From Verrucomicrobiia bacterium (GTDB lineage: Bacteria > Verrucomicrobiota > Verrucomicrobiia > Limisphaerales > JADLHS01), in the NCBI GenBank assembly GCA_011525685.1, contig WYBW01000065.1:1-43814 (forward strand): 43,814 nt of DNA, written 5' to 3'. The notes under the pieces are model-generated. The model saw only the letters and a program-made list of their open reading frames with translations. It was not told the origin of the DNA and ran no database searches. Of the stretch, positions 15,152-22,568 are shown piece after piece. How positions within the stretch are numbered: the first letter of the stretch is position 1; each line of letters opens with the position of its first letter. The position numbers and the translations under genes are program-made.

Positions 15152-17635
15152 TCAGTCGAAACGCAGCGCCAGGGAAACAAAGACCGTGTGCGCGGAGTAA
15201 TCGTTCGCCCCGCCGGAACTTGGTTCATCATAATGGTAAAAGCCATACTGCAACTTCGTCGTCAGGTGCTTGGTGCAACGGGAGATTATCCCGGCCTGCA
15301 ATCCGTGCAAGTCATAGCGCATGCCCACGGGCAGACCGTCGGCGTAATTGTCCTGGCTGAAATCGGCCCGCGAGAAGGAGTAACCCGCCGTCAGATCGGT
15401 CCTGGCCGTCAGCACGTAGCGGCCATGGCACAGCACGCTCCAAGTGTCGCCGCGATACGGGGCCACCGCGGCGGAGTTGTCGTGCAGCGCCACGCTCCGG
15501 ACATCCTGATAGGCCACGGTGGTGAACCAGTTCATTCGCCGCCAGGGGGTGAGCGTGAAGTTGAGGCTGAAAATCTGCGCGTCGTAATCGCCGGCCTGAA
15601 CACGACCGCCGGTGGAAACGTCCCCGGGCGCGCCGAGGGACACCGGCTCGGTCCGGGTGTGAAATTCGGTTTCCAACCACCGGTGCGTCAAGGTGGTCTT
15701 GAACCAGTTGCGCGGCCGCAGCGTGAGCCGGGACTGAAACTCCTGCGTCGTCAGATCGCGCGCGGAAATGAAGGTTGGGTAGCCGATCAAGTCGGCGGGA
15801 TCGCCCGGAGCAAAGCCATCGTCGTAATCGGTGGATTCATCGCGCCAGCGATAGTGGCAGCCGAGTTTGACCCAGGAACGCGGCGAGGTGTCAAAGCCGG
15901 CCCGAACCTCGAAAGTGTCGCTGTCCGCGTCGGTGTCGCGCGCAAAGCTGTGGTGGCCGGTGACATCCTCGACCTGGCTGACCCATTCCTGTTGCAGCCG
16001 GGTCTCGGCGAAAAGCGTCGTGAAGGGCAGGCGCGTGAAGCGCAGCACGGCACTCTCATCCAGGACCGTCCGCTCGATGTCGGAGAAGGCGCGGACGGGA
16101 AGGATTTCGTCCGGGAAGTTGAAGGGCGGACCGTTGAATGGGGGGGCGATGAAAAACGTTTCCGTCCCTTCCATGGTGCCGTTCTGCCGGGTGCGCTCGC
16201 CCTGCACGCCCAACGCAAGGGAGCCGCCCTGCCAGGGACCGAACAGGGCGTTCAAGTTGCCGACGTGCGAATCGCGTTCGAGCACGATTGACTGGCTGCG
16301 CTGCTCCAGGCGCAGATAGAAAGGTGAGATGGGCAGCGGCTGCGCCGGCGTGCTGTCGGGGTTCGCCGTGTCCAGGGCAAAGTCCGCGTCGCCCGAGAGA
16401 TGGCTGTAAAGATAGCCGGCGGAGGCGAAGAGCCAGCTCTTGATCGGCCGCTCGACGCGCACGGTGTTCGCCCCCTGAAACGCCTTCCAGCCTTCGCGCA
16501 CGGTGTCGGTGATCATCGAGTTGGGAGTGTCCAGGTCGTAACCACTCACATTGTTTCGCTTGGTGTGAAATTCCGTCCATTCGCCGCGAAAGTTGTCCTC
16601 GATGCGCCAGCCGCTGCGCTCGAAGTCGAAATCGAACTTGAGGAGGTGTGTGTGCTCGTCAATCTGTTTGAGCGATGGATAAATGGCCCGGGTTCGCGGC
16701 GTGACCCCGTCACTTTCGTATCCTTCGGTCACTGGTCCCCACTGCAGGGTGGACTTGTCGCCGTTGCGATACTGGTACTCGTAACCCAGCACCATCCGCG
16801 GCCAATCGGGCCGCGTCAGGCCGAAGTCGAACCACGCACGGCCGACGTCGAGGTGCAGGTTCTGGTCGAGACTGAAAATCGGCTGGCTGAAGCCGGGATA
16901 ATAACCGCCGGTGTCCGAGTCATACTTCCGAAACTGCTCGAAGCCGAAATTGGCAAAGCCGAGTTCGCGCTTCTCCAACAACAGCACGGCGCGGTAATCA
17001 TCCGTCATTGCGTGCCCGCTCAAGGTGAGCCGGGTGTCGGGTGAATACTGTTCGGACAATTCGAACCACTCGACGCCGGCGCGGTGACCGTCGCGCATCC
17101 ACCAATGTTGGCGGAACTTCGCCTCGTTGCCGTCCACCCAGGCATAACCGAACGCCGGCGCGATGCCGAAAGCCACCCGCGTCGTCTCCGCCTCGCCCCA
17201 CGCCGCGCCCTGGTCAATCCAAGCCCGCAGCAAGGAAACCTGCCCGCTCGTCAACGGGTCGCCCTCGCCTTCCGGTGGCATGGCCATCTCCGAATCGAGC
17301 CGGGCGATGTAGTGAATCAACGGCGATTTGGCGCTGTTGCCGGGAGTAATGGCCTCGCCGCCATGCCCGCCCTTCAACGCGGACTCGCGGTTGTCGAGGC
17401 GGAATCCACCCTTGGGTCGCTCTGGACCATGACAACGAAAACAACTTTGTTCGAGGATCGGTTTGATGTCGGAGGCAAAGTTGACCTGGTTGGTTGCGGG
17501 CGGCGGGAGTGCGGACAGGTCCAACTCAGCGGCGCAGACGGAGAAATTGAGCCAACCAACCGCCAACACCCAACTCACCCGCGCACGATGCCCGGGGTGT
17601 TGAAGGTTGAAGGTGGAATGTTGGAAGCTTTTCAC
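15152..17635 (-). CDS. Outer-membrane beta-barrel with N-terminal mono-heme cytochrome c domain (MtrB/PioB-like)
   Basis: The 827-residue protein has a signal peptide ending near VCAA (about residue 36). A heme-c domain of the Planctomycete cytochrome type follows (about 48-150): FASDIKPILEQ, SCFRCHG (CxxCH), GGFRLDNRESALKGGHGG, and EMAMPPEGEGDPL with a probable Met axial ligand. From about 170 to the end it is a beta-barrel rich in alternating aromatic strands (MVLGYEYQYRNGDKSTLQWG, LLKFDFDFERSGW, HTVFVSLALRFD). It is preceded at 9 bases by a multiheme cytochrome gene, as in mtrA-mtrB pairs, and followed by a cupredoxin gene. The inferred job is the barrel of a trans-outer-membrane electron conduit. 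A heme domain fused to such a barrel is unusual. The first residues (SFQHSTFNLQHP) are encoded by a repeat, so the true start could be the in-frame GTG about 57 bases inside. Confidence 0.85.
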   Translation of the reverse strand: MKSFQHSTFNLQHPGHRARVSWVLAVGWLNFSVCAAELDLSALPPPATNQVNFASDIKPILEQSCFRCHGPERPKGGFRLDNRESALKGGHGGEAITPGNSAKSPLIHYIARLDSEMAMPPEGEGDPLTSGQVSLLRAWIDQGAAWGEAETTRVAFGIAPAFGYAWVDGNEAKFRQHWWMRDGHRAGVEWFELSEQYSPDTRLTLSGHAMTDDYRAVLLLEKRELGFANFGFEQFRKYDSDTGGYYPGFSQPIFSLDQNLHLDVGRAWFDFGLTRPDWPRMVLGYEYQYRNGDKSTLQWGPVTEGYESDGVTPRTRAIYPSLKQIDEHTHLLKFDFDFERSGWRIEDNFRGEWTEFHTKRNNVSGYDLDTPNSMITDTVREGWKAFQGANTVRVERPIKSWLFASAGYLYSHLSGDADFALDTANPDSTPAQPLPISPFYLRLEQRSQSIVLERDSHVGNLNALFGPWQGGSLALGVQGERTRQNGTMEGTETFFIAPPFNGPPFNFPDEILPVRAFSDIERTVLDESAVLRFTRLPFTTLFAETRLQQEWVSQVEDVTGHHSFARDTDADSDTFEVRAGFDTSPRSWVKLGCHYRWRDESTDYDDGFAPGDPADLIGYPTFISARDLTTQEFQSRLTLRPRNWFKTTLTHRWLETEFHTRTEPVSLGAPGDVSTGGRVQAGDYDAQIFSLNFTLTPWRRMNWFTTVAYQDVRSVALHDNSAAVAPYRGDTWSVLCHGRYVLTARTDLTAGYSFSRADFSQDNYADGLPVGMRYDLHGLQAGIISRCTKHLTTKLQYGFYHYDEPSSGGANDYSAHTVFVSLALRFD

Positions 17636-17644
17636 CTTGCTGGT

Positions 17645-18424
17645 TCAGTAAAGGTGATGCGGGTTGAAGTTCGAGCCATGCACGGCGGTGTGGCAACCCG
17701 CGCTCCAGCAACCGCCGAGTCGCAGCTTGTCCGTGTGATCCTCCTTGCCGATGAAAATCCGGCCCGGCGCGTTCTGCTGCTGGGCGTGGCATTTGAGGCA
17801 AAGGTTGTTGTCGCGCTCGAGCAACAGTTTGGCGTTCACGGATCCGTGCGGATGATGGCAGATGGTGCAACCCTCCCGCAGCGCCTCATGCTCGAACACA
17901 AACGGCCGCGCCTGCTCGCGATGACATTGGGCGCACGACTGGTTGAGCCGCGCCATGGCCAGGCCGCCGGCCGGCTTGAAAATGTCGGTGCCGTGCGGAT
18001 CATGGCATTGGACGCAGTTCATCCTGCCTTCGAGAACCGGGTGATGCTGGGGCAGGCGGAATTCGGCGTGCGTCTCCAAGTGGCAGTTGAAACAGGTCGC
18101 GGGGTCGCTGCCCGGATTGACGATGAACCGGCCGCGCCCGCCACCAACGGCGACGTGCTTGCTGCCCGGGCCGTGACAGGATTCACATCCGCTCTGGCCG
18201 CTCGAAGCCATCACGCCCGGCAGGTGAATGCGCGCGTGCGGGCTGACCGGAAACAGGCGGACGTAATTCGTATGGCACTCGTAGCAGGCCTGGTTGCCAA
18301 CGAAGGTCGCGCCTGGAATTTCCGGCGGAACGTAAACCGTGCGGGGAATGGTGGAACAGGAGTTGACGAGGAATCCGGCCAGCAAAGCCAGCACGGCCAC
18401 GCAGACAGACAGCCGCAGTTTCAT
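17645..18424 (-). CDS. MtrA/DmsE-like multiheme c-type cytochrome, 8 heme motifs, probable lipoprotein
   Basis: A 259-residue periplasmic or outer-membrane cytochrome. It has seven CxxCH sites (CYECH, CESCH, CFNCH, CVQCH, CAQCH, CTICH, CLKCH) and a last CWSAGCH site with three residues between the cysteines. Segments such as ESCHGPGSKHV, HHPVLEGRMNCVQCHDPHG, FEHEALREGCTICHHPHGSVN and a terminal AVHGSNF match the MtrA/DmsE/PioA family, whose members usually have ten hemes. The N-terminus has LLAGFLVNSC, a possible lipobox. ATG 18424 is chosen for its GGAGG site 6 bases upstream. It is first of the four-gene electron-transfer locus. It should pass electrons across the barrel of the next gene. 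Confidence 0.9.
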   Translation of the reverse strand: MKLRLSVCVAVLALLAGFLVNSCSTIPRTVYVPPEIPGATFVGNQACYECHTNYVRLFPVSPHARIHLPGVMASSGQSGCESCHGPGSKHVAVGGGRGRFIVNPGSDPATCFNCHLETHAEFRLPQHHPVLEGRMNCVQCHDPHGTDIFKPAGGLAMARLNQSCAQCHREQARPFVFEHEALREGCTICHHPHGSVNAKLLLERDNNLCLKCHAQQQNAPGRIFIGKEDHTDKLRLGGCWSAGCHTAVHGSNFNPHHLY

Positions 18425-18430
18425 CGTGGG

Positions 18431-18435
18431 CCTCC
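18431..18435 (-). promoter_or_regulatory. Ribosome binding site fixing the start of the multiheme cytochrome
   Basis: GGAGG lies 6 bases before the ATG at 18424. It supports this start over the longer open frame that reaches 18508. Confidence 0.75.
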
Positions 18436-18826
18436 GGGGATTTTTCCCGGTCGGGTTGTGCCGCGTGGAATACATCGCCCCACGCGACCACTCATCTGAC
18501 TCGTCCACTGGAATTGAGAACCAGTCATTGGTTGACGCCAGGTCGGCTCAGGGTTTGAGAGGATAATGCCCAATACCGGAATCAAGTCCAGCCCAAGCTT
18601 TCGTGAAGGTCACGGTTCATCCAGCCCGGGTCAGTCCCTTGTTCCAGAAGTGAGCCTGCCACACGCTGATTCCGACGATCCTTAGGCCGGCCTTGCCACG
18701 GCGTCCGCCAGGGGCGGAAGGAAGCTTGCGCACCTCTCCGTTCTGAGAGGCGTGAATCTGCCCGAGTCCATGAAAGGTCTCCACACTGACGAATTCGTGC
18801 GTGGAAACCCTTACCCGCGGTTGCCC

Positions 18827-18874
18827 AACGCCGGCTTTTCCCGCGGCGCCCGGGCCGGCTGGAAAGTCGGCGTT
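18827..18874. repeat. Dispersed palindrome, CGCCGACTTTCC family (copy 5)
   Basis: AACGCCGGCTTTTCC (18827-18841) faces GGAAAGTCGGCGTT (18861-18874), with GCGCCCGGGCC between. It is the same order and size as the copies at 3964 and 10077. Confidence 0.72.
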
Positions 18875-19149
18875 ACTGGCAGAAGGTTCATCGAAAGGTT
18901 GGCGCCGCTGCCACGAGGCGCCGAAACATCTCCTCACCTGTGCGTTCGTATGCGAGCGGGCGCGCGTTGGGAATCTGCTGGGTGACAGCGGTGACTTCAC
19001 GCTTCTAGGACGCTCCAGCCGGAGGATTGTTCCCGCCGGCGATTTTGCGCTCGAAACTCCGCGCGCGTGCCCGCACCTTGCATCCGCAGGTTCAACTCTT
19101 GCGCGGGAACAAATCGTGCCCCGCGCGCTCATACAATTGCTGCGGCAAC

Positions 19150-19677
19150 ATGGCTGACGGCCTGGATTTTGATAACGTGGTGGCTCGTTTTTACGAGCCG
19201 CTTTACCAGTTCGCTTTCAGCCTGACCCACAAGGAAGCGGATGCGTGTGATCTGACGCAGCAGACCTTTTATGTCTGGGCCACCAAGGGCCACCAATTGC
19301 GCGACCCGGCCAAAGTGAAAACGTGGCTGTTTACCACCTTGCACCGCCAGTTCCTCGAAACCCGGCGCCGGCTGGTCCGTTTTCCGCATCACGAACTGGA
19401 CGCGGCCAGCCACGAACTCCCGGTCATCAGCCCCCTCGTCGCGAATCACCTCGATTCCGCCCAAGTCCTCGCTGCCCTGTCGCGCGTGGATGATATTTAC
19501 CAGGCTCCAGTGGCCCTGTTCTATCTGGAGGACTGTTCCTACAAGGAAATCGCGGAGATACTCAACGTGCCCATGGGCACCGTGAAGTCCCGCATCTCAC
19601 GCGGCATTGGACAACTGCAAGCCCTGCTGGCTGACGCGGCTGCTTCCGTCAACCCATCTCCGAAAGGACAAGTGTGA
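19150..19677 (+). CDS. ECF RNA polymerase sigma factor (second)
   Basis: The 175-residue product has region 2 (VVARFYEPLYQFAFSLTH, ADACDLTQQTFYVWATK, KVKTWLFTTLHRQFLETRRR) and region 4 (VALFYLEDCSYKEIAEILNV, PMGTVKSRISRGIGQLQ). The ATG at 19150 begins just before region 2; the frame extends upstream to 19027 without homology. It is a small, minimal ECF sigma. The stop overlaps the GTG start of the next gene by four bases (GTGA), a strong sign of translational coupling to its membrane partner. Confidence 0.92.
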   Translation: MADGLDFDNVVARFYEPLYQFAFSLTHKEADACDLTQQTFYVWATKGHQLRDPAKVKTWLFTTLHRQFLETRRRLVRFPHHELDAASHELPVISPLVANHLDSAQVLAALSRVDDIYQAPVALFYLEDCSYKEIAEILNVPMGTVKSRISRGIGQLQALLADAAASVNPSPKGQV

Positions 19678-20444
19678 ACGCTCAACAGGCCAGAGCAATC
19701 CTCCAGTCGTATCGGCCCTGGGCGGCGGACACCGACGACCCGGACTTGGCCGAGGCCCTGGCACTGGCCCGCAAGGATGCCGCACTGGGCCGATGGTTTG
19801 AGGAACATTGCGCCGTGCAATCCGCCATCCGCGAACGATTCCGGCAGATTACCGTTCCACCCGCCCTGAAGGAGCAGATCCTCGCCACGCAGCTCGCAGG
19901 TTCAAAAGTTGTGTGGTGGCGGCGGCCCGTCTCGCCCTGGATGGCGGCCGCGGCGGTCTTCGTGGTGGCGATTGGCCTGACGACGCTCTGGCTGCTTCCG
20001 CCTGCCGCACCGCTGGAAAGGATCAACACGGCCACTTTTCGCGCCCGCATGGAAGGCCAGGCCTTGCGCGTTTACTCCATGACTCTGGAAACCAATGACC
20101 TGGACCAAATCCGCGCCGAACTCGGCCGGCAAAGTGCCCCGGCGGATTTCGTCCTGCCGGGGAAACTGGCGGAGACGCCGCTGGCCGGTTGTGGCGTGCT
20201 CAAGTGGCAGAACAAACCGGTTTCCATGATTTGTTTTCTGACCGGCCAGCCGCTGCCACCCGGCAGCAAGAGCGATCTGTTCCTTTTTGTGGTGGAACGC
20301 AGCGCCCTGCCCGACGCGCCAGCGACCCCCACCCCCGAGATCAAGCCGGGGACGAAGCTCATCACCGCCACGTGGAGCGCCGGAGACAAGACCTACGTGC
20401 TGGCCACAACCGGCGACGCCGACTTCATTCGTCAGTACTTCTGA
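19674..20444 (+). CDS. Membrane-bound anti-sigma-like protein coupled to the sigma factor
   Basis: The 256-residue product starts with GTG (19674), overlapping the sigma stop. Residues 1-75 are cytoplasmic (RPWAADTDDPDLAEALALAR, WFEEHCAVQSAIRERFRQI). One membrane span follows at about 88-110 (WMAAAAVFVVAIGLTTLWLL), then a 145-residue exported domain (CGVLKWQNKPVSMICFLTG...YVLATTGDADFIRQYF). Topology and position fit an anti-sigma factor. The N-terminus lacks a zinc HxxxCxxC motif. The exported domain could sense an envelope signal; I do not recognise it as a named domain. Confidence 0.8.
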   Translation: MNAQQARAILQSYRPWAADTDDPDLAEALALARKDAALGRWFEEHCAVQSAIRERFRQITVPPALKEQILATQLAGSKVVWWRRPVSPWMAAAAVFVVAIGLTTLWLLPPAAPLERINTATFRARMEGQALRVYSMTLETNDLDQIRAELGRQSAPADFVLPGKLAETPLAGCGVLKWQNKPVSMICFLTGQPLPPGSKSDLFLFVVERSALPDAPATPTPEIKPGTKLITATWSAGDKTYVLATTGDADFIRQYF

Positions 20445-20679
20445 ACTCCAAGCCGACTGGAGAGTCCATGGTGGGGCATCTTTCACCACGCGAGCCGCAA
20501 AGTCCTCGCGCTGATCACGCGGCCTTGCGGGAACTGCGAAGGCTGGCGGAAAACCCACCGCAACCCGCCGACAACTCCAGAATCGCCTAAAAACAGGGCT
20601 TGCTTTCAAGCGTGGCTTGATTATTTTTCACGCTCCCCGCTTCGGGGGATGACCGCAACACAACGACCAATAAAGATTT

Positions 20680-21240
20680 ATGGCAGTAGCAGCAAACGAC
20701 CTTCGCCGGGGACAGGCGATTGATTACAACGGCGACATTTGCGTGGTGTTGGACGTGCAACATCGCACGCCCGGCAATCTCCGCGCCTTTGTGCAGGCCA
20801 CGCTCCGCAGCATCCGCACCGGCAAATCCTCCGACGTCCGGTTCAGTTCCACCGAAAAGGTCGAAACCGTCCCGATGATGACCAAGAAAATGGAATTCAG
20901 CTACAAGGACGGCAACGACTTCGTTTTCACCGACCCGGAAACCTACGAAACGGTCACCCTCGTCCCCGAACTGGTTGGCGATGCCAAGAATTACCTGGTG
21001 GAAAATGGCTCGGTGACGGTGACCTTTGTGGAGGAGAAGGCCGTGACAGTGGAGATTCCACCCAGCGTGGTGCTGACCGTGACAGATGCGCCCGAAGGCA
21101 TCCGGGGGGACTCCGCCAACAACGTGCAGAAAGCCATCACGGTCGAAACCGGTATCACGGTTCAAGCGCCACTGTTCATCAAGACCGGCGAGAAGATCAA
21201 GATTGATACCCGCACCGGGAAATACATGGAGCGGGCTTAA
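20680..21240 (+). CDS. efp: Translation elongation factor P with Asn at the tip position
   Basis: EF-P binds between the ribosomal P and E sites and relieves stalling at polyproline. The 186-residue product has the three usual domains: an N-terminal KOW-like part (NDLRRGQAIDYNGDICVVLD), an OB domain and a C-terminal OB domain ending PLFIKTGEKIKIDTRTGKYM. The tip loop reads TPGNLRAFVQ. Aligned on PG and AF, the position of the modifiable Lys34 in E. coli EF-P (PGKGQAF) is Asn33 here. So lysylation by EpmA/EpmB cannot occur at that site and rhamnosylation (Arg) is also excluded. The gene is alone between the sigma pair and a convergent kinase. Confidence 0.95.
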   Translation: MAVAANDLRRGQAIDYNGDICVVLDVQHRTPGNLRAFVQATLRSIRTGKSSDVRFSSTEKVETVPMMTKKMEFSYKDGNDFVFTDPETYETVTLVPELVGDAKNYLVENGSVTVTFVEEKAVTVEIPPSVVLTVTDAPEGIRGDSANNVQKAITVETGITVQAPLFIKTGEKIKIDTRTGKYMERA

Positions 21241-21300
21241 AGCCGCAACACGGTTGAACTCCAGATTGCCACGCGAGCAGCCCCCCACGAGCGGGCTTCT

Positions 21301-22350
21301 TCATTCGGAGGAGTCCAGCTTCGGCTGAAAACCAAACCGCTTTGCCAGTCCGAGCGACGAATTGAGTGACTTCACACCCGCCGTGCAGGTCGGATCGGAT
21401 AACGAGGCCGCAGCCAGGCAGACACCGGTGAGCAGGCAACGCTGAAGCTCCCAGCCCTCGTGCAACCCCAACAGGACACCAGCACAAAAGGCGTCACCCG
21501 CGCCGGCCGTACCAGCGATGTATTTGGCTGGCAGCTTGAGTGAGGCTTGCCAGACGTCTTCGCCCTTGCGCGTGCGGGCAAAAGCGCCCTCGGGGAAATG
21601 GATGATCACCAGTTCGCGCACACCTTGTTGCAAGAGGGCGCCCGCCGCGTGGCGCAGCGTGACCGTGTCAAGCTTGCCATTGGCGTCTCGAACCTTGAAA
21701 CCGGTCGTCTTGCCGGCTTCGATCTCGTTCAGGATGCAGTAATCCACGTGTTTCAGCGCCGGGCCGACGATCTTCGCAAAGCGATCGCTGTCCTCGCTCA
21801 CCACGTCCACACTCGTTTTGATCCCCGCCGCCTGCGCCGCCGCCAGCAGGCGGGCGGCCTTGGTGCCGAAGGTCGCGTCCGCCTGATCCAGGGCGTCGAG
21901 CAGCAACAGATAGGCGAGATGAAAAATGCGAGCTTTGGTTTTCTTGAAATCAAGCCCGTCGCCATGCCAGAGGGCATTGGCGCCGCGCGCATGAAAGAAG
22001 GTTCTCCGGCCCGTGGCTTTCTCGGTCATCACGTCGGTGTAGGACGTGGGCGCCTTGGTCGTCGTGCCGAGATGGCGGGTGTCAATCTGGTGCTGGCGGC
22101 AGTCGGCAAGGATTTGCTCGCCCAGCGCGTCCTTGCCCACCAAGCCGGCGCCGAAGAGCGGGAACGGCGCGCCGGATTTGGCGAGGTCAATCAGAACGTT
22201 GTACGGTCCGCCGCCCGTGCCCTGGGATTGGCCGAGGATGTTGCCGAGCTGTTCGGGCTGCGGATAGACGTCAATGAGCTTGACCTGGTCAATGATCCAG
22301 TTGCCGCCGGACAGTAATCCCCGGCGTGTGGCAGCAGTTTTGGTCTTCAT
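21301..22350 (-). CDS. PfkB-family carbohydrate/nucleoside kinase
   Basis: A 349-residue ribokinase-fold enzyme that phosphorylates a sugar or nucleoside with ATP. It shows the N-terminal GG motif (QGTGGGPYNVLIDLAKSG), LFGAGLVGKDALGEQIL, TDVMTEKATGRRTFFHARGA, a NEIEAG segment and the C-terminal anion-hole/catalytic block GTAGAGDAFCAGVLLGL with the Asp base (GAGDAF). Substrate is not determinable from sequence. It has no close operon partner; the Hsp70 gene lies 218 bases upstream on the same strand. Confidence 0.88.
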   Translation of the reverse strand: MKTKTAATRRGLLSGGNWIIDQVKLIDVYPQPEQLGNILGQSQGTGGGPYNVLIDLAKSGAPFPLFGAGLVGKDALGEQILADCRQHQIDTRHLGTTTKAPTSYTDVMTEKATGRRTFFHARGANALWHGDGLDFKKTKARIFHLAYLLLLDALDQADATFGTKAARLLAAAQAAGIKTSVDVVSEDSDRFAKIVGPALKHVDYCILNEIEAGKTTGFKVRDANGKLDTVTLRHAAGALLQQGVRELVIIHFPEGAFARTRKGEDVWQASLKLPAKYIAGTAGAGDAFCAGVLLGLHEGWELQRCLLTGVCLAAASLSDPTCTAGVKSLNSSLGLAKRFGFQPKLDSSE

Positions 22351-22568
22351 GGCAGGCGGTTCGATTCTGAGCTTTTAGTGAACGAAAATCGCGCCAGCCA
22401 AGGCAAGCGATTTTTCCAACACAACAATGTTGGACAGTTTGCGCGAGTTCTCCTCGCTGAGGGACTAAAATAATGCCCCAATCTGCAAAGACGAAACTGA
22501 TTGCGCGGCAGGGTCGGTGGCCCTCAGGACGCTTGAATCCCTGACTCTCTGGCGCTGTTTCGGATGCA

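Larger units (their letters stand above)
18425..19149. other. Gene-free spacer between the cytochrome locus and the second sigma gene
   Basis: About 725 bases with no recognisable gene. The region must hold divergent promoters for the cytochrome operon and the sigma factor, but none could be placed with confidence. It contains one CGCCGACTTTCC-type palindrome (18827-18874). Confidence 0.55.

Noticed and set aside
14693..16291. A 532-codon plus-strand open frame
   Set aside because: It is the antisense shadow of the cupredoxin and heme-barrel genes; the minus-strand frames have signal peptides and family motifs, this one has none.
17084..18499. A 471-codon plus-strand open frame
   Set aside because: It is antisense to the multiheme cytochrome and barrel genes; CxxCH motifs lie on the minus strand.
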